Positions 9,663 through 19,812 of a DNA stretch of 42,412 nt are shown here, piece after piece. The notes under the pieces were generated by a model. It had not been told where the DNA came from and searched no databases. It saw only the letters and a program-made list of their open reading frames with translations. Position 1 is the stretch's first letter, and every line of letters starts with the position of its first letter. This DNA comes from Fragilaria crotonensis. Taxonomy: Eukaryota; Bacillariophyta; Fragilariophyceae; Fragilariales; Fragilariaceae. The stretch covers positions 1 through 42,412 of the forward strand of contig JAKSYS010000548.1 in NCBI GenBank assembly GCA_022925895.1. Reading direction: 5' to 3'. A program made the position numbers and the translations under genes.

Positions 9663-11221
9663 TGAATGTGCATGGTTTTAAAGCTATGTATCTGAATACT
9701 GTTTATGATCGAGAAACAAGAGTTTTTCTGCATCAATTTTTTTCATCATCCAATTTTTTCGTGTCACTTCTGATCTTGACCAGCAGTAGAAATAATACCA
9801 GATGCTACGTAAAACCCACGATTCTGATAACACCTTTTGGCCTACGGTTCGATTACGTTCTTGGCAAGTTCAACCAAAAGTAAGACGACCATTGTGTTTC
9901 AAATACTTTGAAGTGTAGTTTTCATACTTGAAACTTGTACTCATTTTCACTATTCAAGCGACAGTGTTCAATTAGAGGATAGAGATCAAACCGGAAGAAA
10001 ATATGTTGAAGTATCATGTAGAATGTATACCACAGTCTACGGAGGATTGTCTGATTTCTGATCCCATCGTTTCAGATCATTCCCTTCTCACTTTTGAAAA
10101 ACTGAGGTGATCATCTAATTCAGTATACTTTGATTGGTGATGAAGCACGCTGGATATTTGACCAGCTTGAAGTATCCACAAAGACATATTGATTGGAAAG
10201 AGGAACCCCAACGGACAATTTCCACACAGAAATCGTGTAGAATTTATACCAAGCGATTGAAAAAATTCACTACTCTATAACAGATTTGGAATGAACGGTC
10301 AGAGATGATTTTGCCACAGTTGACTTAACGAGTGAGGATGCCAGATACTTCAAAACGGAGTCGGTCATCGGTCACTCAGAATGTTTGCCTCCAAGTCTCA
10401 ATTTGTCATTGCAGAATTGAATGAAAATGGACGTACGGAAATAAAAACTGTTTTGATGTTACGTAGAACATCTACCACACGCTACACAAGATTGCATGCC
10501 TTTGGTCAGACTGATTGTGGGATGAAAAAATCAAGTATCGAGCTTTTTTTCTGATCAGTGACTTCCGCTGAAAATATAGAAAAGGAAAATGGATCAAATG
10601 GACGCAGACAAGTGTCGTTATCTTTTCACATTGATGACTGCAATCGGAGCATTTTTTTCAGTGGCCCGTAGTATAGAATGTACAGAAAAGCGTCTTGCAC
10701 ACGTACGAAAATGATGGGGTTAATTAAGGCAAAACGACTGGATTAATTAAGGCATGGACCGGGTGGATAGACACTAGTGCCTGTACTACTAGTCTACTAG
10801 TAGAGTACACTTTACAGCGATGGTGGTACCGCATGTCAAACATACCAGAGTACTACAGTACTAAAGTACAGCATTGCATATACTGCATATACTACAGGTA
10901 CCGGCACTCGGAGTTTGCCGATGTCACCACTTTACTGGAGTACTGCTACTGTAATGGGATACAGCGATATAGCACGACGCTGACGGTGAAGTGACGTCGC
11001 CGTTGACGTGATGTTCAACTTCCAGGTCCCTCTCTGTCCCATCGGAACAAAATCCGAAACGAGCATTCGTCCAGGTTCGTTCACAAAACTTGTCAGGTTT
11101 TTTTCTGATGCAAGTTGACACTTTGACGTTGGCCTTGACGATCTCACCTTCAAATCACTAAGCAAGCCAAGCTTACTCTCTCTTCTTGACAAATCACCGA
11201 TATAGCCGCGCAAGATTGACG
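9663..11221. other. AT-rich gene-free block with degenerate repeats
   Basis: No credible gene was found. From about 9660 to 10710 the sequence is AT-rich, unlike the flanks. It contains diverged copies of a motif of the form GTAGAANNTNTACC at about 10018, 10237 and 10463; the first and last extend to about 36 bases of similarity. Two TTAATTAA cores at 10720-10727 and 10743-10750 mark its right edge. GTAC-rich words return at 10775-10950. The right end holds the promoter of the next gene. Confidence 0.5.
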
Positions 11222-12853
11222 ATGACAAGAAACCAACCCTCGCTCCTCCTAGCGTGCCTCCTTGGTGCCACATGCCTAGCGTTTACACCGCCGTTGCTGC
11301 CATTCAACCAAAACATTCATCATCCTACTCCATCGACACATCCCACTTCCGCTCTTCATGTTTCATGGTGGGACCAAGACGACGAGTCGCGTCATGCAGC
11401 TATGAAGCACAACATTATGAGAACGGATTTCCGAAACTTCCTGACTCAGCGAGCGTTGCAATCATTCCTTCACCTCCTCATGGAATGCCGCGATCCCCAC
11501 ACAGTCAAGTGGCTGGAAGATTTTGGCGGCTGGAAGAATCTGGAGAGCTTCCATGGAACTGGCGCCCTGAATGTTACTAGGTTTCCTAGTTGGTCATCGG
11601 TGTTGATGGACGTTATGCAACAACCAAATGATGTTGTCATCGTGAGCGCGAAGCGAAGAGGAAGGGGCCACGGAGGCTGGAGTAAGAACAATCCTTACCT
11701 GGAGGTACGTGAACTGTTATTTCTTCATGCTTATCGGTTTGTCATCATCTTCACAAGACGCGAACCCATCATTGAGAACGGGTAATGTCGGATGTTGGTC
11801 ACAGATGAATGTCTTTTTGAATCAAACAGCTGTCCTCCAATGCCAAGACGGAATTCCGATCCAGTGCCGAACGGACTACGGTACGGTACACAGTACACTG
11901 GCTATGTGACGAGCGAATTCGAGCGCGCTGTTTTTGCTTGCGACTTGCGACGTCTGTGACAATTTCTTCTCACCGTCTGCGACACGTGTTCACCCTGGCG
12001 CACAGGATCGGTATGTCGAATTTCAAATCGACATTGACCCACCTTCGTTGGCAACTCGTATCTTGTCAGTGCGAGAGCAAATTGCAGATGAATGGGTAAC
12101 GGACTTGGAGACCTTGAGGGTCTCGAACGACATGATCCTTGAGTCCTACAATAAGAAGGTCAAGGAAGCCCGGGAGGCCGAAAACTGCGATGACGCGTCC
12201 TACGATAACAACGAATGCGCAGTTTCAGCTGAGAATCGTCCAAGAATCTTTGCCTTTGACCGCAACGCACAGTACTTCTTGAGAAACACTATGGCGGTTA
12301 ACGACAGAGCTCATCGATGCTTCGCCAGGGCAACTTCGACCTCTTGGCCTTGCTCGCAACGCAGGAAAGCGTTCACAGAGTCTTGAGAGATTACGTCGAT
12401 TCTGGTGAGGAACACGCGGCGTCTTTCGAGTGGTTCCGAGGGTTTTACGTCGAACGCGTCGCGAAATTTTTTGATGGAGACAAAGAGCACGGTAGTTCTG
12501 ATGATTTTTTGGAAGAGTTGCTGCTTGCGCCACCGGCAGTCATTGCAGGTGAAAACGGCAAGATGGGTCTTGTAGATCCTTTGCGCATCGCTGAAGATAT
12601 TCTCACCACTAGAAGCAATGTTGCAGTGGAATGGAAAAAAATTGCGATCGATACAAAGGATGAACACGTCACCGTTCGCAAGGAGTTGCTGGAGAAGCAA
12701 ATGGCGAAGTGGGGACAACGTCCAGCCACGAAACCTGTGGAATCGAAAAAACTGCAGAAGTTGCTGCAGCTGCTCTCAATGAACAAGAGATTTATGGAGA
12801 ATTTCAATAGATGCTACGGCGAAATAGCTATAGCAACGTTTTTGTGTGTGTGA
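11222..12853 (+). CDS. Plastid-targeted conserved protein of unknown function, one frameshift
   Basis: Exon 1 is 11222-11704. A GTACGT...CACAG intron spans 11705-12005, and coding resumes at 12006 with the phase kept (NPYLE then DRYVEFQIDIDPPSL). At about 12314-12318 the frame must change as if one base were missing: NDRAHR continues as MLRQGNFDLLALLATQESV in the next frame, ending at 12853. The total is about 443 residues. The start MTRNQPSLLLACLLGATCLAF is a signal peptide followed by an AF-type plastid-import motif. The body has recognisable blocks (FLTQRALQSFLHLL, CRDPHTVKWLEDF, VIVSAKRRGRGHGGWSKNNPYLE) and a helical C-terminal third. I recall similar blocks in other algal proteins but cannot name a function. 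Confidence 0.65.
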
Positions 12854-13807
12854 TGAAATAGGCTTCCCAGTACCCGGGATTTCGTATTTTGTCAAGAGAA
12901 GCAGCTGTCATCCTGCAATCTGAGCAACCCCGTTGATATGTGTAAAGTGGGAGACAGGCGGAGACTCGAGTCTGATACGGAGTACCAAGTACATACATTC
13001 TAACTCTCGGTTACTTTTAGTGCCTTCGAGAGAAGCACCTCGGCAACGCTGGAAATAAACTATTTGTAGATCAGACGCCTGTGTGGAATGTCTGTTGTAG
13101 GTGACTACTGTACTGGTCCCTTACTACCATGTAGTGCCTTACTACAGTAGCAATCTAGTAGGACCTGGTACTGAAGTACTAGATAACGGGTATGTTGTAC
13201 TCGACGGAGGCTACGTATTGTACCGTACCAAGGACTGTACGTAACTCCGAGTACCGTGTATTCCCATTAGTCGTATGCATATGTCGTATGCGCTTTATGA
13301 TGTACATAGTGTAGCGTATCATAAGTGTGATACCTGGTACTACGTAGATTTTGGTATAATACTGTACGAAGTACATAGAACGATCACACGATACACGATA
13401 CATTGTTCCGCTACATCGCCCACTACACTACAGTACAGAGTAGAGTATGTCTCGCATCACTCTCCATTCTCGACACCCATCATAATCACCCGTCATCTGA
13501 ATACCTCAAGGCAAGACGGCGAAAGAGTTTGAAGCGGTCCGCAACCAACTTCGTTTCAAACGACAAAGAGAGAATCAATTGTGGGATAATTGGTTAGTCA
13601 GGTGATTCGGAATTTAGTGGAATACAACACATTCGCTTTAGAATATCGTTTCGAAACTACAAGCTATAGCATCCAGTTGTTGTTGGAGTCCATGAGTGTG
13701 CACGATTGACACTGCTTTGGTCGATAGAATCCTTGCGAGTGCAAATCCAGCCCTTTTTCCTCGCGGATTCCAAGTCGCACTTCGCCTAGTGCTTTTATTT
13801 TGGTACC
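12854..13807. other. Intergenic region rich in GTAC words
   Basis: No gene or RNA was recognised. GTAC and AGTACT words are dense at about 13100-13260 and 13330-13440. The K+ channel promoter lies at the right end. Confidence 0.5.
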
Positions 13808-16800
13808 ATGAGTGAACGGCAAAGTCAACAACCAACGGACGAAGGCGAAGCGAGACGAATAGACAATCGACGTCCTCTTCGAAATGAGGAACCACTGACC
13901 AGGTTTGCAGGCCTTCGACAGTACCTTGATGAAGACGAGCGCAGTCGGATGTTCATGAGTGAGCCATCGGTTACGACAGATGGTGACAGAACTCGTGATT
14001 CGAACAATTTGTCGTTCCTTTTGTCGCAACTAGACAGTTCGGAGGATGAAAGTGTTGATGGAGCTGCGATTTCTTCACCTCCACCTCCATCGGCACAACA
14101 TCTGGCATCGATATCTTCTCCTGGGAATACTTCTCTGAGTTCACGAGAGAGTCCTCATTTTCAAAACAAGGTACATATGCAGTTCATGAACGACCAGGCA
14201 TCGCGAGGGAAAATAGACTCGACTCCATATGCGCCAGCCTTACATATGATTCGCCAAACCCCTGCCCGCCCTGAAGTCTCCACGAAACGGGATGAATTGG
14301 GCAATAGGAACGAACAAGCATCGGTTCCTTCGTCACGATCGACATCAAGTATATCCTTGGGCCAGCAACAGCGAGCGGCTGAATTTTTGCAAGACTTGAA
14401 AATGGAATCAGTGGGTGCATTGCAGGACGCTGGTTTGAGTGATCATGACTCCATTCCTATTGCTGCTGCTGATCGTAGCGAAATCGATAATGTCATCCGA
14501 AGGCATGAAACCCGACCGGAAGCGACAGGAGATGACACGATTGTTATGACATTATCAGATTCAGATGGCGAAAAGGAAGATGATTTAGATTCCCTTGACT
14601 GGGAGCAACAGGTTTCTGCAGATGACGAGCAAACGTTCGAACGACCCAAGAGAGTTCGTCGCCCAATAGCAAACACTGGAAAGAACAGCCCTGTCGATAG
14701 AAGAAGTAGGAGTGGAGACAGTGCGGCGGCTACTCTTATGAACGGTGGAATCGACTGGAAAGGGATGCAAGAAGGTGGTTTGCACATACCGCAGTCGCTT
14801 GACGACAACGGCAACGACGATGATGATGACGACGATGACGAACAGGATGACGACGAAGCAATATCTTCTTTACGAAAATCTAGTTCTGGAGGAGTGCTAA
14901 CAGCAATGAGAAACAAGGTGTCCCTTTCGAAGGAAGCAAGAAGTGAGTCAACTCCTCTATTCACAATTGGAAGCCCCGGAACTGGATTGGCAGGGAACTC
15001 GACCAGAAAGGCAAGGAAACCACCAAGACTGCGCACCTGGAGATCGGAACGATTAGAACCTCAATATGGTTCCGCTGCAAGGATGCGCCGACCAGGCACT
15101 CCTACAGGACCGTTGTTACGGCGTGCTCAATCTTTGGCTGGTACTGGCATGACACACCCGTCGACTTTCTACCGGAGGCCAAACGATTCTCAGGGTCAGG
15201 TTCTGAGGACTACAATGTTCGCTGGTCCAAACCACGAGGCAGTCTCGTCGGCAGGTGGCTTTGCGTCGATTGGATTTATGAGGCACAATTCCTTGCCCGC
15301 CAACATGCAGCCGGATTCAATCGGTGATTTTTCGTGTTCTCTGCCTCAAGTTGTAGAGGGTCAAGACTCTGGTTGGCGCTTTTATCGACAGTTCTCAGAC
15401 AGTTCGTGTAGCAACGACGCCATTCATAGCACTGGGTCCATGCATTCGTGGATATCGGAAGGAGGTTCAAGACGGAAACCAATGCACTTGCCGTCCGAAT
15501 TTGGGTCGATGGAAGAAATGTGGGGTCAATCAAACGGCGGGGGACGCATAGTCGAGGGCCAAGATGACGGAAGCTATTCTCAGGACACAGTCGATGGTAA
15601 CAGTTCATCGTCAGCGAGCGCCGTCAAGGACGATGACACTTCCAACAAGCGACAAGTACATGTTGAACAGGTGCGTTCCTCCTTTCGCGATGTGGATCGC
15701 GTTTTTCCGACTGGAGTGCTAGGCGAAGACAATCCATATCCATACATAGAACAAGATGCAGGTGGTCGTCATCGACCAAGTCTTCCACGAAAACGACCGG
15801 AAATGAAAAAGGTCGAGTTCAAGTCAACTACTGGATCAGACCGAGATCCCAAACAGTTTCCAACATTCACCTGCCCGAAGTGTGGGACGGTGCAACGATC
15901 GTTCTTTACCGCATCTACTGCACCAACACATTTTGAAGGCCCTGCAAGTTACCTTGCTCTATACTTCGCCTTATATGTCGTGGCATCACTTTACATTTTC
16001 GGCCTGGAGGAAGGGTGGAAAGGATTGGACTGCGTCTATTTTGCTGTCATCACACTGACTACGGCTGGACTTGGGGATTTGGTCCCGACATCAGACTCCG
16101 CGAAAATCGTATGTTCCATATTCATATATTTTGGGGTTGCGTGCATTGGTTTATTGCTCGGCACGTATCTGGCTGGTATGCTCGATGAAAGTTCGTATAA
16201 GGAAGCCATGAAATCGAGAGCCGACAACTGTGTTGAATGCTCTCGAGTAAAAGGATCTCTGAAGCGTGAACTGAAAAGGTCAGTCGTTACACCTACAAAT
16301 CGCCGCGCTGCACTTGCTGATAAGTCGAACCCCACCTTTTCGTCGGAAAGGTACACACGCGCCACAGATGCACAGCAACAAGTGGCACAATCATTCATGG
16401 AACAATCTCAAAAGCGAACCAAACGCTGGCATGATGGCACCGGTCCGATGGAATCCGAATTTGCAAGCGGTGCACATTCTTTCTCGCCACATCTTGGACC
16501 GGCTCAGCAAAGACCGAGCTTCACGCCGCCGAGTCCAATACCCGAGATGAACGTCTTCGATGCTTTCGCTGGTGAACTTCCAAGTCCGATAAGTCCAGCT
16601 ACAGAGTTTGATTCGTTCACTATTGGGTCTCCAATGACCAAACAGATTCTTGGTCGACAGAGACATACGCGCCATCAATCGTTCGACATCCCAAACTCCG
16701 GCTACTTTTCAACTCCTGCAACTGCTGGGAAAGGACGCGATAGAAACATTGCTATCAACACCTTCGTGATGGAAGAACCCGTGTCTTTTCACGATAGCTT

Positions 16801-17799
16801 CGTCAAACCGAACACCCCTTTGTGGAACGACGATCCGGAAGATATTCAGCACATGTTTCGCGATGAAGAGTCGACAACATCGGTCGATTCTGTGATAGGA
16901 GCTCTCGATAGCTCAGAGAGTAGGATCAAGACCGCCAAGTACGTCTTCCTCACACTGAAACAGGCTCTTATGAACTCAATCGCCATCATTTTCATCGGAG
17001 GTATTGGTTTCTACTACATCGAGAAAATGACTATGGTAGACTCGTTCTACTTCACAACTGTGCTGTTGACGACGGTTGGTTATGGCGACATTGCACCTGT
17101 CACAGACGGTGGCAAGCTCTTCGCTACTGTTTATGTATTGGTTGCTGGAACGGTGTTGCTTAACAACATGTCGTTGATAAGCATGATTCCTCTGGAGCTC
17201 AGAAGACGAAGAATAGAGAAGGCCGTCCTTACGCAATTCGGGGACCAACTGGACGATGCCGCTCTCGAAGAGCTGGCAACGGGACCCCTCATCCATCGGC
17301 TCAATCTATCAGCGCACCATTCCAATGGATTGAACGAGTGTACGAGGGAAATGTTTGCACTTGCTATGCTTGTGCGGCTTGGAAAAGTGACCGAACGGGA
17401 TGTGCGCACACTTTTGCAGCATTCCGCCGTTTAGATGTAGATAGGGAAGGTTTTGAACAGTAAGACCATCATCTCGGGAAAAATCAAGAAAGTGAGATCT
17501 ATGAGAGATGTACGAGAAGGCTTGGCAGAGTCGCGATCGGGCTGTAACTCACCTCAGCCTCCGCCGTCACCTGATCACGCCAATTCATCGATCCACGGAA
17601 ATTCTGGTTCGGACCCCAAGGATCGCTCCATGTTGAGGAAACTTCAGGCACTTTTAGATTTCCTGTCGTTCAACACGCCTCGTCAATGGAAGAGACTGAG
17701 GGGGAACAAACAGCGCTTCTAGGCCAAAATGTGAATGCCCAGCCCTTCGCTGGTGGAACATTCTCGTCTCACGAAGAAGAAAACGGTGTCCTAGTCTAA
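13808..17799 (+). CDS. Tandem-pore K+ channel (TPK-like) with C-terminal EF-hand, one frameshift
   Basis: The protein has a roughly 690-residue disordered N-terminal region rich in Ser, Asp and Gly, with an Asp run near residue 340. A CPKCG zinc-ribbon-like knuckle follows (689-693). Pore unit 1 has filter TTAGLGD (751-757) between two membrane helices. A linker of about 280 residues leads to pore unit 2 with TTVGYGD (1088-1094). After GKVTERDVRT the frame runs into a stop at 17432. One frame over, after an apparent missing base at about 17408-17410, the sequence reads TFAAFRRLDVDREG. A GT-AG intron (17450-17620) then joins to SLHVEE, completing the EF-hand loop DVDREGSLHVEE. The tail ends at 17799. 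Two pores plus EF-hand is the plant-vacuolar TPK layout. The membrane location is not known. Confidence 0.8.
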
Positions 17800-18361
17800 T
17801 GCTGCAGTTCTGAGTAAAGAAGGCATCAAACAATGATTTAAAGTCTTCTCACTAGTTCCGGAGACGCGAATATGCGCACCGCTTGACGTCTTGTAGAGGA
17901 GAATATGTTGTGAATACAGCTCATCTATGATCGAGGCGGCAACTAAGTAAATGCAAAACCGGATGCAAATTGTTCTGAATGGAGTATTGTGAGTTGTGAG
18001 TGACCGTCATGCACCGCGTAATCATTGGTACAGGATACAGGAGTACATGCCACATCCCACCGCTCAGTCAAACGTTTGAAATTGGTGGTGAACTACTCCG
18101 TTTACTTCGTTCACCGATTCTATTTGGTCTACCTCTCAAACTCACTCTGCACAGTCCGCATTGCATACAAGTGAATGCTTCGCTAAATCTCATCTGCATT
18201 CTGGATGGCAGGCGCCCTAGTACCTGAGATCCAGGAAACTAAATTTGTTGTCTCACAAAGATGAAAGACCTTTTGCAACTATATGCAGAACCTGTGATGT
18301 CCGCAGGACAGAGTAGACGTGATGCGTGGATGGCACTACCGGTACTTCTAGTATATCGTCT
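17800..18361. other. Intergenic region, no gene seen
   Basis: The stretch between the 3' ends of the K+ channel and SDHC genes holds nothing recognisable. These genes converge here, so it should contain two polyadenylation regions. Confidence 0.5.
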
Positions 18362-18972
18362 CTACACAAACATCATGATTCCACCCAAGACAACAGAACT
18401 ACCCATCAAGGCATAAGCCGACTTCTCGACGTCTTCGTTTGTCAACATTTCCGGATTTCGGTCCCACACCCAGTGTCGGACACCTCCCAAGTAATGATAG
18501 GCAAACGGGAAAGCGACGCAAAACTTGGCGGGACCAGCGATAAGAAATGAGGATGAACCTATCGTCTCCATCAAACTCAAGGCTGAACCACTTCCGTAGG
18601 CCATTTCTACCACTCCAAGTCCCAAACACCCGAAACTAAGGCACATGCCGGTAGCGCGGTTGGCGATGGAACTGATTGCGGTGATGGGAAAGGCATAAAT
18701 CGTCACATGAGGGCTCACTGGTCGACCAGTTTTCTTCATACGAGTACTATAATTCTACGCATTGCGTGGCAGGTGGCAGCACAAGGTGTTAGATCGTGTT
18801 GGGGTATACATTGTCGTCGGAATGGAGAACAAAGAGCAAAACCATATCTTCGTACCTCCTTCCTATATTCTTCACCACTTTCCTTCGAGATGATGGTCAT
18901 GGAGCGATTGAGTGAGGCATTGCGAAGGACGGGCCGAAGCGCAAGGCTGTTTCGAGCGAGAGAAGACATCAT
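18362..18972 (-). CDS. SDHC: Succinate dehydrogenase cytochrome b subunit (complex II, SDHC)
   Basis: Exon 1 (18972-18856) encodes a 39-residue mitochondrial leader starting MMSSLARNSLALRPVLRN. A 101-base intron (18855-18755, GTACGA...GCGTAG) follows. Exon 2 (18754-18362) starts NYSTRMKKTGRPVSPHVTIY. The total is 169 residues. The RPVSPHVTIYAFP block and the HYLGGVRHWVWD block are signatures of SDHC; the latter contains the heme-ligand histidine region. Three membrane helices are visible. The subunit anchors SDHA/B in the inner membrane and passes electrons to ubiquinone. The ATG inside exon 2 at 18739 would lack a leader, so the spliced start is preferred. It is divergent from the COX6C-like gene. 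Confidence 0.88.
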
Positions 18973-19434
18973 CGTTGTCGACGAATCCTTTTGCAACCAA
19001 AAAGAATGGGCAGCTGTCATTCGTCGATGTCTGAGGTCTGAGGACGATGGGTTCTCATTTCTCATCATGGATAACCTCATCTCTTGCAAGAAAGTGTTAA
19101 AAAGGGAACGCCCATACGTCAGCACGTCTAGTTTGTACGAGAAAATGCACTTCGGTTTTGTGTCAAAACTTCACACGTTTGGTTATTCAAAGGTACGCAC
19201 CATGAGGGCTGAACTGTCTCGCCATTGAGGTCTCTTCTGCAATCGGCATCACTGCGAGGCTTGAATCCCTTCGCCGATAAGGTGATGGGAGCAAACGACT
19301 GCGGTTCATGGAGCGGAGAGGTCTTTTCGTTGGACCCTGTCGACTGCTTCGACTGGTTTGTTCGACTCATTCGACTCAGGAACGATCGCTCACTGTTTTT
19401 TCTGTTTTCCCACGATGCTCAGGTCTACCATACG
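18973..19434. promoter_or_regulatory. Shared divergent promoter region, SDHC and COX6C-like
   Basis: Only 462 bases separate the start codons of two nuclear respiratory genes facing away from each other. Near the right end, CTCAG at 19418-19422 precedes the COX6C-like start by 12 bases and could be the acceptor of a 5'-UTR intron. GT donors after AAG at about 19191 and 19280 are candidates. A bidirectional promoter is inferred from spacing only. Confidence 0.4.
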
Positions 19435-19656
19435 ATGGCGCCCACTATCAACCGAAACTACCAGCTCTACGGACCCGGCCCTCTCGCCAGAAGAATGGGA
19501 GGCTTGGCTACCCGTCCTCCAGTTTATTCCCTCGTTGTTACGGCGCTACAAGGAATTGTGCTTGGTTTGGGTTCAGCCATTGCGTGGAAGGTTGCGGTTT
19601 TAGACCCTGAAACCAAGGTCTTCGAGGATTATTACAAGGAGAACCCACCACGTTAA
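19435..19656 (+). CDS. Cytochrome c oxidase subunit VIc-like protein
   Basis: 73 residues with one membrane helix (about 27-47) after a basic, arginine-containing segment (LARRMGGLATRPP), and a tail VLDPETKVFEDYYKENPPR. The pattern of a basic N-terminus, single span and charged YxDYYxE-like tail resembles COX6C of complex IV, a small inner-membrane subunit. The match is by overall shape and short motifs only, so other small respiratory subunits remain possible. The ATG at 19435 is chosen because the protein is complete from there. The preceding CTCAG suggests that the 5' UTR is spliced. The gene converges with the SPP gene 157 bases downstream. Confidence 0.5.
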   Translation: MAPTINRNYQLYGPGPLARRMGGLATRPPVYSLVVTALQGIVLGLGSAIAWKVAVLDPETKVFEDYYKENPPR

Positions 19657-19812
19657 TTCCAAAGAAAGAATAGTACAAACACATATCATGCACGCACGTG
19701 CACGGATGTGAATTGGAATTTAACGATAACAATCAAGCAATTTGCCTATTTTAAATGTTGCTTGACCTCATCAGGTGTATCTACAAGTTATAGCACGTTT
19801 ACGCAACATTGT

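Noticed and set aside
9662-9883. 73-residue open frame in the AT-rich block
   Set aside because: No recognisable motif; chance frame in AT-rich DNA.
17453-17722. Separate small gene after the K+ channel
   Set aside because: It has no ATG at its start, and the region is better explained as an intron plus the channel's last exon in another frame.
18707-19228. 173-residue plus-strand frame between the SDHC and COX6C-like starts
   Set aside because: It lies antisense over SDHC exon 1, which has a convincing leader and splice sites; no motif of its own.
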